From contig JACUUC010000012.1 of assembly GCA_014859445.1 (NCBI GenBank), forward strand, positions 1 to 64,000: DNA of 64,000 nt, written 5' to 3'. Source of the stretch: Bacterioplanes sp. (lineage in GTDB: Bacteria; Pseudomonadota; Gammaproteobacteria; Pseudomonadales; Oceanobacteraceae). A program made the position numbers and the translations under genes. The notes beneath the pieces were generated by a model that was not told the origin of the DNA, did not search any database, and saw nothing but the letters and a program-made list of their open reading frames with translations. This document shows, in pieces, positions 16,920 through 26,082 of the stretch (within the stretch, counting starts at the first letter, position 1; every line of letters begins with the position of its first letter).

Positions 16920-19034
16920 TTATTGTTTTAATGCTTGCGCTTGGATGGCCGTGAGCGCAATGGTATAGACGATGTCTTCTACCAATGCACCGCGTGAAAG
17001 ATCGTTCACCGGTTTGGCTAAGCCTTGCAACATGGGGCCAATACTAATCACATTCGCACTTCGTTGCACGGCTTTGTAGGTTGTATTGCCGGTGTTTAAG
17101 TCGGGAAAGACCAACACGGTGGCGTGACCGGCCACTGGACTATTTGGGGCTTTGCTGGACGCGACACTGGCGGTTGTCGCCGCGTCGTATTGTAGCGGGC
17201 CGTCAACCAGTAAATCGGGGCGTAATTGCCGTACCAATTCCGTTGCTTGACGCACCTTAACCACATCGGCACCACTACCCGATTCGCCCGTGCTGTAACT
17301 GAGCATGGCAATTTTGGGTTGTATGCCCATTGCTTTGGCCGAATCGGCACTTTGAATGGCGATGTCAGCAAGCTCTTCGGCATTCGGATCTGGGTTGACG
17401 GCACAGTCTCCGTACACCAGCACTTGATCGGGTAGTCCCATGAAAAACACGGATGAGACTAATTTTGCATTGGGTGCGGTTTTGATGAGCTGTAACGCCG
17501 GACGAATGGTGTTGGCGGTGGTATGAATGGCCCCCGACACTAAGCCATCGACATGATCCAATGCCAGCATCATGGTGCCTAACACCACGTTGTCTTCCAG
17601 TTGAGCCAGCGCCATGGGTTCTGTCAGCTGTTTGTGCTTACGCAGCTCAACCATGCCGGCAACATACTGTTCTCGCGTGTCGGCAGGATCGATAATTTGT
17701 AAGTCATCGGGCAAGGTGATCTCTTGGGCGAGTGCAACTTGCTCAATCGCCTCTCGTCGTCCAAGTAGCACGCATTGGGCAATGCCTCTTTCTTGGCAAA
17801 TGGATGCTGCTTGGATAGTGCGCGGTTCTTCACCTTCAGGTAGAACGATCCGTTGGAGCTGACTACGCGCTCGTGCCACCAATTGGTATCGAAAAGCCGC
17901 TGGGCTGAGACGTGAGGCGTGAGGCGCACCGAAGCGTTTAAGCATCAGTTCGGCATCTACGTGGCTGGCGACGCTTTCCATGATTTGTTGCACACGATCA
18001 ACGTCATCAATGGATACGTGGGTGTCCATATCAGCGAGCATGCGTACGGTACTGAACGTGTCTAAGTCGGTATGAAGAACGGGAACGCCGGTGTGCAATG
18101 CACGCTGACACAAATGGGTGATACTGCTGTTGGGTTGAAACCCACTGGTCAATAGTAATCCAGCCAGGGGCGTACCATTTAAGGCCGCCATCGCGGTGGC
18201 TAAAATGATGTCGTCGCGGTCACCCGGGGTGACGACTAAGGTGCCAGGCCGCAAACTGTCGATCACATTAGGGAGGGTGCGGGCACACACCGCCACGCGC
18301 AAGACACGACGAGTATGTAGCTCGCCTTCATGAAGGGTCTTGGCATTCACGGCACGAGCAATGTCCAGCATGCGAGGGCTGATCAGTTCGGCTTGCCACG
18401 GAATCACGCCGAGAATCGGGCAGTCTCGCAATTGCAGGCTCTGGCATTGTTCGAGTGTGCAGTGGTGATCGAGGGCGTCGTTGTTCGCGTCACCGGATAA
18501 AATGCCGGTTTGATGCGTCGGGCCGCCGACTTTGTTGATTAAGCAGCCCATTAGGTTCCCTTTACTGCCGCCAAATAACCCCATTTGTAACTTCAGTTCA
18601 TTGCGCACTTGGTCGAGTGAACGTGCTTGGCCATTGCTGACCAGCAGTACATCGGCATTCAGTGCTTTAGCAATTTCGGCGTTGATTTTGGCGGTATAGG
18701 GTTCGCTGCGATCAGGCACGAGACCCTCAATCAGAACCACATCGCAATCGTGCGCCACTTGATCGTGCAAGGCGACAACGTCTTCCAGCACACGATCAAG
18801 CATTCCTTCACTGATTAAATGTTGAACGTGGTTAAGGTGCATGGGTTTGGGCGTGTTTAATTGCAACACGGCTTTGACCAAATGACTGGAACGTTCGTTA
18901 TTGGCATAGTGCGGTGCCACCGGTTTGACAAACCCCACCTTCAGACCTTGTGCATCCAATGCTCTAATGAGGCCGAGACTGATGGTGGTTAAGCCGGTTT
19001 TCAATCCCGTTGGTGCGATAAAAATATTAATCAT
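16920..19034 (-). CDS. pta: phosphate acetyltransferase
   Basis: A 704-residue long-form phosphotransacetylase, close in length to the E. coli enzyme. It interconverts acetyl-CoA and acetyl phosphate. The N-terminal third is the BioD-like P-loop region (FIAPTGLKTG at residues 4-13), the middle is a DRTGG-like domain, and the C-terminal about 330 residues are the catalytic PTA domain, ending in a normal tail. The start ATG at 19034 overlaps the ackA stop by 8 bases, so the two are translated together as ackA-pta. Acetyl phosphate from this pathway can feed response regulators. Confidence 0.97.
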   Translation of the reverse strand: MINIFIAPTGLKTGLTTISLGLIRALDAQGLKVGFVKPVAPHYANNERSSHLVKAVLQLNTPKPMHLNHVQHLISEGMLDRVLEDVVALHDQVAHDCDVVLIEGLVPDRSEPYTAKINAEIAKALNADVLLVSNGQARSLDQVRNELKLQMGLFGGSKGNLMGCLINKVGGPTHQTGILSGDANNDALDHHCTLEQCQSLQLRDCPILGVIPWQAELISPRMLDIARAVNAKTLHEGELHTRRVLRVAVCARTLPNVIDSLRPGTLVVTPGDRDDIILATAMAALNGTPLAGLLLTSGFQPNSSITHLCQRALHTGVPVLHTDLDTFSTVRMLADMDTHVSIDDVDRVQQIMESVASHVDAELMLKRFGAPHASRLSPAAFRYQLVARARSQLQRIVLPEGEEPRTIQAASICQERGIAQCVLLGRREAIEQVALAQEITLPDDLQIIDPADTREQYVAGMVELRKHKQLTEPMALAQLEDNVVLGTMMLALDHVDGLVSGAIHTTANTIRPALQLIKTAPNAKLVSSVFFMGLPDQVLVYGDCAVNPDPNAEELADIAIQSADSAKAMGIQPKIAMLSYSTGESGSGADVVKVRQATELVRQLRPDLLVDGPLQYDAATTASVASSKAPNSPVAGHATVLVFPDLNTGNTTYKAVQRSANVISIGPMLQGLAKPVNDLSRGALVEDIVYTIALTAIQAQALKQ

Positions 19035-20211
19035 GTTGGATTAATTCCAGAGTATCTTGAGCAATCATGGCTTCTTCGTCGGTAGCAACTACCATGACCA
19101 ATGGTGCGCCACGTTGGCTAATACGCCCCATGTCATCGCCGTGTTGTTGATTGAGCGTATCGTCGAGGCGGAATTGAATGAATTTCCATGCGGCAATGAT
19201 CCGTTGGCGAATCATGGCGGAATTTTCACCGATTCCTCCGGTAAAAATCACCGCATCGATAGTCGGTAATGACGCTGATAATGCCGCAAATTGACGTGCG
19301 ACGCGAAAGCAAAACACATCAATCGCTCGTTTGGCGGCCAAGTCTCCTTCGGCTTCGGCTTGCAGTAGGGTTCGCATATCGTTACTCAGCTTCGATAACC
19401 CTTTTAAGCCACTTTGCCGGTTTAAGGCATCCATACTGTCGGCCAGTGAGTAGCCGCGACTACGCTGCATGTGTTCGATTAATCCTGGATCAATATCGCC
19501 ACTGCGAGTACCCATAACCAGCCCTTCTAAGGGTGTTAATCCCATGGAGCTGTCAACCGATTCCCCATGCGCTACCGCACAGGCGCTACAGCCATTGCCT
19601 AAATGGGCAATCACGAAGTAGCAATCGCTTTGTGCTTTGTTCAGGCGACGTGCGGCTTCGGTGGTGACAAAACGATAGCTAGTACCATGGAATCCGTAAC
19701 GTCGAACGCCATCTTGCTCATACCAATCGTAAGGAACGCCGTACAAATAAGCGGCTGCTGGTATGGTTTGATGGAAGGCCGTGTCAAACACGGCGACTTG
19801 CGGCAACTGTGGCCAAATTGTTTGGGTTAAACGAATACCGAGTACATTCACTGGGTTGTGTAACGGAGCAAGTGCGGATAAATCGTCCAATGCTTGAATG
19901 CTGGTCTCATCGAGAAGGGTGCTGGCATGGTAGCGCTCACCACCATGCACGACTCGATGGCCAATACCTTGCAGCTGTTCTAGCCAAGGCTGGCTGTGTT
20001 CCGTAAAGCACTCTAGTGCCGCTTGGTGATCGGCATTGGCGGGTAGTGATACAGTGTGATTCAGTTCACCACGAATCTTGAGCAGCGGTGCTTGCTCTCC
20101 CAGTCGCTCGGCGAGGGCCGTAATCAACGGCTGCTTAGGGTTGCTTACGGGGTAGAGTGCAAATTTGATCGATGAACTGCCACAATTAATAACAAGAATA
20201 GAGTCGGTCAC
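19027..20211 (-). CDS. ackA: acetate kinase
   Basis: A 394-residue acetate kinase catalysing acetyl phosphate + ADP to acetate + ATP. The N-terminal signature LVINCGSSSIKF and the internal motifs TRSGDIDPG and FTGGIGENS are present. I chose the GTG at 20211 because GGAAGG lies 4 bases upstream; the ATG at 20223 has no ribosome site and would add four residues. It is the first gene of ackA-pta. The PilZ gene upstream on the same strand ends 50 bases before it, so it may share a transcript with bax-pilZ. Confidence 0.96.
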   Translation of the reverse strand: MTDSILVINCGSSSIKFALYPVSNPKQPLITALAERLGEQAPLLKIRGELNHTVSLPANADHQAALECFTEHSQPWLEQLQGIGHRVVHGGERYHASTLLDETSIQALDDLSALAPLHNPVNVLGIRLTQTIWPQLPQVAVFDTAFHQTIPAAAYLYGVPYDWYEQDGVRRYGFHGTSYRFVTTEAARRLNKAQSDCYFVIAHLGNGCSACAVAHGESVDSSMGLTPLEGLVMGTRSGDIDPGLIEHMQRSRGYSLADSMDALNRQSGLKGLSKLSNDMRTLLQAEAEGDLAAKRAIDVFCFRVARQFAALSASLPTIDAVIFTGGIGENSAMIRQRIIAAWKFIQFRLDDTLNQQHGDDMGRISQRGAPLVMVVATDEEAMIAQDTLELIQHD

Positions 20212-20261
20212 AATGCCTTCCATGTAATCAGTTAGGCGCTAAAAGGTCGCGCGTTGGCGGA

Positions 20262-20639
20262 TCAAGTCGAGATCGCATTGGGTTTTAGACTACGCTCCAA
20301 ATGTTGCAAAATGCTGTATGCACTGCGACTACTGGAATCGGGTAGCTTGCCCATGGCGAATTTGATGCCGTATAGGTATTCGTGTTCCTGCTGTTCTACT
20401 CGGGCGACAATCGCTGGAACGTCCAATAGTCGATGGTTGCTGTTTTCTAGTGTGAGTAGCAGTTGAGTGCCTTCTTTCATTTTCATGGTGGTACGAATCG
20501 CCATGCCGCCGGCGGCAAAATCCAAGGCAAAGGCATCGTGATAGCGCCGTTCACGTCCCCACCAATGACAACGACAAAACAATACCCGCAGTGGGGCGGC
20601 GGTAAATCTCTTGCGGTAACGACGCTCAACGGTTGTCAT
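20262..20639 (-). CDS. PilZ domain protein
   Basis: A 125-residue protein made of one PilZ domain, a c-di-GMP binding fold. The RxxxR motif is R7-R11 (RYRKR) and the second motif is DFAAGG at 40-45, in which Ala replaces the usual Ser of (D/N)xSxxG. Binding is therefore likely but not certain. No output domain is attached. The gene starts 6 bases after the stop of the Bax-like lipoprotein gene, so they probably share an operon. The window also holds a diguanylate cyclase and an EAL phosphodiesterase that could supply or remove its ligand. Confidence 0.85.
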   Translation of the reverse strand: MTTVERRYRKRFTAAPLRVLFCRCHWWGRERRYHDAFALDFAAGGMAIRTTMKMKEGTQLLLTLENSNHRLLDVPAIVARVEQQEHEYLYGIKFAMGKLPDSSSRSAYSILQHLERSLKPNAIST

Positions 20640-20645
20640 GAAGAT

Positions 20646-21443
20646 TTACTCTGTGGCCTGTGCAGACGGAGGTATGTCAAAACGTTCAAGTTGATTGAAG
20701 CGAATCATACTGCGTATTTCTTCAATGTATTCTTCGCCACGTTCGGAGTAGCGAATCAAGCCCGCAGCCAAGTGATGTCCTGTCGCATAGCCATTGCTGT
20801 CGATTTCATCCTCACGCAGTTGTCTCAAATCGACATAACTCCAGTGTGAATTCAGATTACGCACATAGCTGCGAACGGAATGCAGTGGGGTAGCAAATTT
20901 GGCCACCTCGTGAATCTGTCCTTCGCCACGACCTTGTGGTACTAAGCCGCATCCCTTACGGAAACACCACTGACCAAATAAGTTATTTCCTTGCACGGCA
21001 AAGCGCGACGTTCCCCAAGCGGATTCATTGGCGGCTTGAGCTAAGATCAGCGAAGTAGGCACTGGGCGCACTTGATGCAATAGCTGCGTCATCAGCAGCT
21101 TGCCTTCTGCCTCTTCAATGCTGTATTTCTTACCTAATGCTTGCAGTTTTTCTTGGTCGGTATTGGTCAGTTTCGGGTAGCGTGCTTGCGCCGATAAAAT
21201 ATACTGGCGCTCTTGTGCAATTTCATAATTTACTTGTTCGATCAGTGGCAGCAAATAATTGAAAAAGGCGTCTTTTTTTGCATTAACGTCGGTATACACT
21301 GAGAAATCAGGTAAGGTTTTGTGTGTTTTTTTCAGTTCGGCAAGTTGATTGCTCGCGTTGCTGTCGGTTGTTGATTCACGGTCGCAGCCTGTGATGAAGA
21401 GTGCTGCAAATAATGTCATTAAAAAGAAAATGCGCATAAACAA
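20646..21443 (-). CDS. bax: Bax-like glucosaminidase-domain lipoprotein
   Basis: A 265-residue protein with a lipoprotein signal (lipobox FITGC, Cys20) followed by a glucosaminidase (GH73-like/Bax) domain. The likely catalytic Glu140 sits in QAANESAWGTSRF, and the family pattern NNLFGQWCF..GCG follows at about 153-166. It should act on peptidoglycan or be tethered close to it. Family members are often annotated as Bax or FlgJ-like proteins. The stop lies 6 bases before the PilZ gene. The first ATG at 21443 and an ATG at 21437 are both possible starts. Confidence 0.88.
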   Translation of the reverse strand: MFMRIFFLMTLFAALFITGCDRESTTDSNASNQLAELKKTHKTLPDFSVYTDVNAKKDAFFNYLLPLIEQVNYEIAQERQYILSAQARYPKLTNTDQEKLQALGKKYSIEEAEGKLLMTQLLHQVRPVPTSLILAQAANESAWGTSRFAVQGNNLFGQWCFRKGCGLVPQGRGEGQIHEVAKFATPLHSVRSYVRNLNSHWSYVDLRQLREDEIDSNGYATGHHLAAGLIRYSERGEEYIEEIRSMIRFNQLERFDIPPSAQATE

Positions 21444-21539
21444 AGTCGCCTTGTTATTAACAGTGAATTTATTATAGCCAAATCATGGGCTAAGGGGTAT
21501 GACCCCCTCTAGAGATATTGGCGACGACAGGTGACTGTG

Positions 21540-21872
21540 TTATTGACCGCTTAAACTGACTGTGAACTGATTGAGTAGTGTATTGAGACGAGTTGAGGTT
21601 TGTTGACGACGTGTCAATTGCCCCGCTACTTGCTGAAATTCAGATAGGGTTTGTTTTAACACATTGTGGTTGGTGGAGATCACTTCGTAAGGATAGTGAT
21701 GATCTTGCACGCTGATTTTCAATAATTCCATGTATTCGGCATTGAGTGATTGCAATACGTTGAACACATGGTCCTTGTCGCTCAGTGTCGAGGCTTCCCA
21801 GTAAGTATCTTCCAAGGCTTGCAGTAAGTCCCAAACCAGTTCGCAAGCTTGACTAATGCTGATCGTGCTCAT
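21540..21872 (-). CDS. small hypothetical helical protein
   Basis: A 110-residue soluble protein, predicted all helical, with no signal peptide. The start ATG at 21872 has AGAGG about 5 bases upstream. It is rich in Leu, Gln and Thr, and contains a Trp-rich patch near the N-terminus (LVWDLLQALEDTYWEAS). No family was recognised. It lies between the Bax-like gene and the DUF4442 gene, all on the minus strand, with gaps of 96 and 69 bases. Confidence 0.65.
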   Translation of the reverse strand: MSTISISQACELVWDLLQALEDTYWEASTLSDKDHVFNVLQSLNAEYMELLKISVQDHHYPYEVISTNHNVLKQTLSEFQQVAGQLTRRQQTSTRLNTLLNQFTVSLSGQ

Positions 21873-21941
21873 AATGGCCTCTTAATGATGATTTCTAACA
21901 TTAAGGCTAGCAGAGTGGTGCCAAAAAGCACGTTGCTTAGG

Positions 21942-22430
21942 TCAAGATTTTGTTCGTTTACGGCGTATGTACAGTGTTTTTTTCGCGGTTGCGATCAATT
22001 CACCCTGTTCATCAACAATGGCTACTTCGTATGTGGGGAGGTATTTTTCACCGTGCTCTGTGTGCTTTTTAATCTCATTCAGCATGGCGTCGGTGACAAC
22101 AAAGTTTGCCGTCACCGTTCCTTTTCCTGGTTTGACGAAGTCAATGTCCGCACTGGCATCCCAGACAATGTAGTCTTTTCCTAAGCTGTTCATGAGCAGC
22201 AGCATATAGAATGGATCGATCATGGCGAATAAACTACCGCCAAAGTGCGTTCCCACATAATTTCGGTTGTACCAGCGTAACCGCAATTCGACGGTCGCTT
22301 CGCGAAAATCTTTGGCTAGGTAGCGAACACGGATTCCGGCCCCGAGGTAAGGGCCATAAAAATTCATAATCCGGCGTAGGCCGGACGCTGAGTTAATCCA
22401 GTGTTGTATGCGTTTGATCATGGATGGCAA
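21942..22430 (-). CDS. DUF4442 hotdog-fold protein
   Basis: A 162-residue protein of the DUF4442 family, related to hotdog thioesterases such as the YiiD C-terminal domain. The family-typical segment NRNYVGTHFGGSLFAMIDP lies at about residues 54-72, and strands WDASADIDFVKPG and YEVAIVDEQGELIATAKK complete the fold. No catalytic acid or nucleophile can be assigned with confidence. It is in the same direction as the OlsB-like acyltransferase upstream (30-base gap), which suggests a role around acyl chains, but this is inference. Confidence 0.85.
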   Translation of the reverse strand: MPSMIKRIQHWINSASGLRRIMNFYGPYLGAGIRVRYLAKDFREATVELRLRWYNRNYVGTHFGGSLFAMIDPFYMLLLMNSLGKDYIVWDASADIDFVKPGKGTVTANFVVTDAMLNEIKKHTEHGEKYLPTYEVAIVDEQGELIATAKKTLYIRRKRTKS

Positions 22431-22459
22431 GCTTCTGTCGGGTGAGCGTGAGGTGTCAA

Positions 22460-23230
22460 TTAGCCCTGCGTTTTCACAAAATGACGTAAATAACGCTGAT
22501 TCATGTCGCCGCTGGCCATTAAAATTAGCGCATCCGCTACGTTAAAGTCTTTGTCGTAGAAAGGTTCACCGCACACTTTTAAACCAATTCGTAGGTAGGC
22601 TTTGAGCAGTGGTGGAATGAGCTTTTTGCCATCTAAATTCACCTGAGTGCGTGGTAGATGAACTTTCGGTTCTGCGCGCAAATGCTCTGGTGTGAAATGG
22701 TGCTCGCGTAAATAATCGACAATCGCAATCGCTTGAGAATAACCGCCTTGCAAAGGAATACTGGCACAGCCCATCAAGTAGTCAACTTGATTGGCGGCCA
22801 TGTATTGGGCAATGCCTGACCACAGTAAGCCAATGACGGCACCACTGCGAAATTCGGGATCGACACAGGTTCGGCCAATTTCCATGTATTTTTTGCCAGG
22901 CAAGATGACGTTGCTGAGATCAAACTCGGTTTCCGAGTAAAAACCACCGGTAAGTGACACCATGTCGCTGGTTAAAATACGGCTATAACCGACAACTTGA
23001 TCGGCAATCACATCTTTAACAATGAGGTGTAAACAGATATCGTCAAAGCGGTCTTTGTCGAGACCTTGTTCAGCATTGGGGAGTTTTGCGCCCATGCCTT
23101 CAGCAAAAACACGATAGCGCAAACGCATCGCCATCTCGATTTCCGTGGGATCTTGTGTGATACGAGCAATCAACGGTGATTCGTTATTATTTTCTTGTTG
23201 ATGTTGAGCAGTGACTGGCTGCATGGTCAA
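22460..23230 (-). CDS. GNAT-family N-acyltransferase, OlsB-like
   Basis: A 256-residue protein of the PF13444 acetyltransferase type, the family of OlsB (ornithine N-acyltransferase, first step of ornithine-lipid synthesis) and of homoserine-lactone-synthase-like GNATs. Motifs include the N-terminal RYRVFAEGMG, the EIGRTCVDPEFRSGAV block and the C-terminal region PPLLKAYLRIGLKVCGEP. Length matches Pseudomonas OlsB. The usual partner OlsA, a PlsC-type O-acyltransferase, is not adjacent; the closest PlsC genes are at 9.7 kb and the frameshifted one at 16 kb. The following gene is DUF4442. Whether the product is an ornithine lipid is inference. Confidence 0.8.
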   Translation of the reverse strand: MTMQPVTAQHQQENNNESPLIARITQDPTEIEMAMRLRYRVFAEGMGAKLPNAEQGLDKDRFDDICLHLIVKDVIADQVVGYSRILTSDMVSLTGGFYSETEFDLSNVILPGKKYMEIGRTCVDPEFRSGAVIGLLWSGIAQYMAANQVDYLMGCASIPLQGGYSQAIAIVDYLREHHFTPEHLRAEPKVHLPRTQVNLDGKKLIPPLLKAYLRIGLKVCGEPFYDKDFNVADALILMASGDMNQRYLRHFVKTQG

Positions 23231-23334
23231 TCCTATATGAAGTTTTGCGTCACCCTACGTCGAGCGCATGACATTTACATGACAATGCCGACTTTCGTTC
23301 AATGAGGCGCTATCCTAAGGGAGGGGAGGTAAAT

Positions 23335-23964
23335 ATGAAACCTTTGATTGTTACATTTTTCTTACTAATGTCAGGATATTCACTTGCGCAACCGACATTA
23401 TCGGCGGCTGAGGCGCAGCGTATCATTGACCATGCGTTGCAACAGCAGCCGCAACTTTGGTTGCCTTTCGATATTCCCTATCGTGTTGATCGAGCGGATC
23501 GAAGCACGGAGGCGCAGTTTCTTGAGGCATTGTTCGATCATGGCTTATTGCAACGAGACGCGGAAATGCGAATGCGCACGTTGACCGTTAATGGTCGTGA
23601 GCGGCGTCAGGTGGTGGCGGAATGGGTATACGATTATCCAGCGGCCGCTCCTCATCGTGGTACAGGGTTTTACTATGGACGCGCACGGCTGAAGCACATT
23701 GTCGATTTGTCGGTGCCGTACTTGGTCGGGCAGTATTATTACGTTGAGGCGTTTATTCAATGGTATGTCGATGATCAGCAAGCGTGGATTGATGATCCAT
23801 TGTTTGAGGCGGCACGAACCTTGCGTCGCACGCGGGAGTCGTTCGCCAAACCCTTTGAGCGTCGAGTGTTTTTGATGCATGACGGTGTGTCGTGGAGTTT
23901 TTGGCATGGCCGTCCTGGCGAATTGCGTCAGTCGATGCCAGATCAGCCCAGTTTTCGTCGCTAA
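23335..23964 (+). CDS. secreted hypothetical protein
   Basis: A 209-residue protein with a signal peptide (residues 1-17, ending SLAQ). I chose the ATG at 23335 because a strong GGGGAGG lies 5-10 bases upstream. The mature part is rich in Arg, Tyr and Trp, with strand-like segments such as GTGFYYGRARLKHIV and RVFLMHDGVSWSFWHG. It should be exported to the periplasm. No family was recognised. It is convergent with the thioredoxin-like gene 14 bases away and is not in an operon with any named gene. Confidence 0.75.
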   Translation: MKPLIVTFFLLMSGYSLAQPTLSAAEAQRIIDHALQQQPQLWLPFDIPYRVDRADRSTEAQFLEALFDHGLLQRDAEMRMRTLTVNGRERRQVVAEWVYDYPAAAPHRGTGFYYGRARLKHIVDLSVPYLVGQYYYVEAFIQWYVDDQQAWIDDPLFEAARTLRRTRESFAKPFERRVFLMHDGVSWSFWHGRPGELRQSMPDQPSFRR

Positions 23965-23977
23965 CGCATGTCGCTGA

Positions 23978-24475
23978 TCACAGTCGTGTGCGCAGCCACA
24001 AGCCGGGTGGTGTGCTAACGCCTCGATCGCGATGCTGAATTTTGCCCATCTCATCAATAACGTAATAGGTGGGATAGGCGTCTACAGTCAGTGTTTGTGC
24101 TAGCGCGGAGTCGGCAAGCAAAACCTGTCCTTGAAAGCCCACATCATTAATAAACTGGCTGACTTCTTCTGTGTTTTGCCAATCGAAAGCCAACACAATG
24201 ACGCGCACATCGTCGTGTTGAATGAGATTTAGGCCGGGCATGCTGATACGGCAAACGCCACACCAGGGGGCGAAGGCGTAGATAAGGGTGCGCCGACTGT
24301 CGTGCCAGTCAATCTGTTGAGCGTTGCCTTGTAAGTCTGGCAAAGACAGGGGCGCCAGTTCTGTTCCTTTCTCCAGTAAGTGACGATTCAACCAAAGGCT
24401 GATCGCCACAATGATGCACAGGATCACCACCCATTCGATGGTGGTTTTAAACGGTTTTGAGGGTTTAAATGGCAC
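23978..24475 (-). CDS. membrane-anchored thioredoxin-like protein (TlpA/ScsD type)
   Basis: A 165-residue protein with one N-terminal membrane helix (about residues 14-30) and a thioredoxin fold with the redox motif CGVC (Cys72-Cys75). The cis-proline pattern DAYPTYYVID follows. It should face the periplasm and act in disulfide exchange. I chose the GTG at 24475, the first start after the membrane topology makes sense; it overlaps the hemN stop by 11 bases, so the two are probably translated together. A longer frame reaching 24598 would lie within hemN and lacks a ribosome site. The exact start is uncertain. Confidence 0.75.
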   Translation of the reverse strand: MPFKPSKPFKTTIEWVVILCIIVAISLWLNRHLLEKGTELAPLSLPDLQGNAQQIDWHDSRRTLIYAFAPWCGVCRISMPGLNLIQHDDVRVIVLAFDWQNTEEVSQFINDVGFQGQVLLADSALAQTLTVDAYPTYYVIDEMGKIQHRDRGVSTPPGLWLRTRL

Positions 24476-25844
24476 GTGAAAATCGCTGTTGTTGATGCTC
24501 GGATAAGTAGCGGTCAAAGGCCATGCACGCATTGCGAACCAGTAATCGTCCCTTATCGGTAACGTGCAATGTATGCCCTTGCCATGCCAGCAAACCATCG
24601 GTCAGCATGGGTTTGAGTTCGGCAATACTATCGGCTAAATACACTCGGCTGTCGATGCCAAATTCGTCATTTAAGTCAGATAGGTTGATGGCTAAATGAC
24701 ACAACAATTCCGTAATGACTTTGCGCCGGATTTTGTCATCCAACGTCAGTTGTCGTTGTTTTAAGTTAGGCAGCTGTTGTTGATTGAGGGCGTGCTCATA
24801 GGCATCAACGGTGACCTGATTTTGTAGGTAGTAATCGCCAATTTGACTAATAGAGGACACGCCAAGACCAATTAAGTCACAGTCACTGTGCGTGGTATAG
24901 CCCTGAAAGTTACGATGCAGTCGACCTTGTTGTTGCAATTGCGCTAACTCGTCGGTCGGCAAAGCAAAGTGATCCATGCCAACGTAGTGATAGCCTGCTT
25001 CTCCCAATTGTTGAATGCAGCGGCCTAAAATGGCGAGTTTGGTGCTGGCATCTGGTAGGTCGTCGGCTTGAATACGACGCTGTGGTTTAAAGCGTTCTGG
25101 CAGATGCGCGTAATTAAATACCGACAAACGATCGGGTGTGAGCTCAATGATGGTATTGAGTGTTCGACTGAAGCCATCCAGCGTTTGTAGAGGGAGGCCG
25201 TAGATGAGATCCATGTTGATGGAGTGGAAGCCCAGTGAGCGTGCTTCCGTCATTACAGCTCGAATCATACTTTCTGGTTGTATGCGATTCACCGCAGCTT
25301 GTACATCTGGATCAAGATCTTGTACGCCAAAACTGATGCGATTAAATCCTTCGGCTCGTAGCATGCTCAGCGTGTTGTGGCGTAATTCTCTCGGATCGAT
25401 TTCAATGGAAAAATCCGCTTTGCTGTTTTCGCTAAAGGTAAAGTGCCGTCGTAAAAAAGCCATCAGCTCTTGCAATTGCTCATCACTTAGAAACGTCGGT
25501 GTGCCGCCACCAAAATGCAATTGATTGACAAGGCCGCCACCCAATAAGGCGCTTTTTTTGGCGATTTCGTCTTTTAATAATCGCAAATAAGGCTCGGCTT
25601 GTTCGCGACGCTTGGTGACGATCTTGTTGCAGCCGCAGTAGTAGCAGACGTGTGCGCAAAATGGGATGTGCACATACAAGGACAGCGGACGTGTCGCAAC
25701 GCGTTCGGCATACGCTTGGCGTTCTATGTGGTCGTCAGCAACGGTCAAGAAATCCACAGCGGTTGGGTAGGATGTATAGCGTGGGCCCGGGCGGTTATAT
25801 CGTTGAATCAGCAGTGGATCCCAGTTTAACGCGTCGTGAGTCAT
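24465..25844 (-). CDS. hemN: oxygen-independent coproporphyrinogen III oxidase
   Basis: A 459-residue radical-SAM enzyme, the same length as E. coli HemN (457). The [4Fe-4S] ligands C63, C67 and C70 are in CAHVCYYCGC, with the extra C72 typical of true HemN. The conserved GGGTPTFL motif follows. It makes protoporphyrinogen IX under low oxygen, supplying heme to the cytochrome genes nearby. It is co-directional with the overlapping thioredoxin-like gene and divergent from the TetR gene. A candidate FNR/Anr-like box lies 62-75 bases upstream. Confidence 0.95.
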   Translation of the reverse strand: MTHDALNWDPLLIQRYNRPGPRYTSYPTAVDFLTVADDHIERQAYAERVATRPLSLYVHIPFCAHVCYYCGCNKIVTKRREQAEPYLRLLKDEIAKKSALLGGGLVNQLHFGGGTPTFLSDEQLQELMAFLRRHFTFSENSKADFSIEIDPRELRHNTLSMLRAEGFNRISFGVQDLDPDVQAAVNRIQPESMIRAVMTEARSLGFHSINMDLIYGLPLQTLDGFSRTLNTIIELTPDRLSVFNYAHLPERFKPQRRIQADDLPDASTKLAILGRCIQQLGEAGYHYVGMDHFALPTDELAQLQQQGRLHRNFQGYTTHSDCDLIGLGVSSISQIGDYYLQNQVTVDAYEHALNQQQLPNLKQRQLTLDDKIRRKVITELLCHLAINLSDLNDEFGIDSRVYLADSIAELKPMLTDGLLAWQGHTLHVTDKGRLLVRNACMAFDRYLSEHQQQRFSRAI

Positions 25845-25905
25845 GGCTCGATACCTTGCAAATCGTATAGACCATCGAGTGTAAGGTGAATTGTCGGCAC
25901 GCGTT

Positions 25906-25919
25906 TTGCGTCATATCAA
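25906..25919 (-). promoter_or_regulatory. candidate FNR/Anr-like box upstream of hemN
   Basis: The 14-base site (plus strand TTGCG-TCAT-ATCAA) fits the FNR consensus TTGAT-N4-ATCAA at 8 of 10 positions. One half-site is exact and the other is degenerate. It lies 62 bases upstream of the hemN start, a reasonable position for oxygen control of this gene, but the match is imperfect. Confidence 0.35.
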
Positions 25920-26082
25920 CGAAATGGTGATTGCGGGTTGGAATGGCGGTCTTGTCAAAAAACGGTCATACCGCGTATTTACTCTAGTTGTTAGGCTGAA
26001 TCGCTTGATTTTAGCCAGTATTCGTCGTTTTATGACATTGCCTATGTCGTTCGGCTTACCCACAAAAAGCTAAGGAGAGCCT

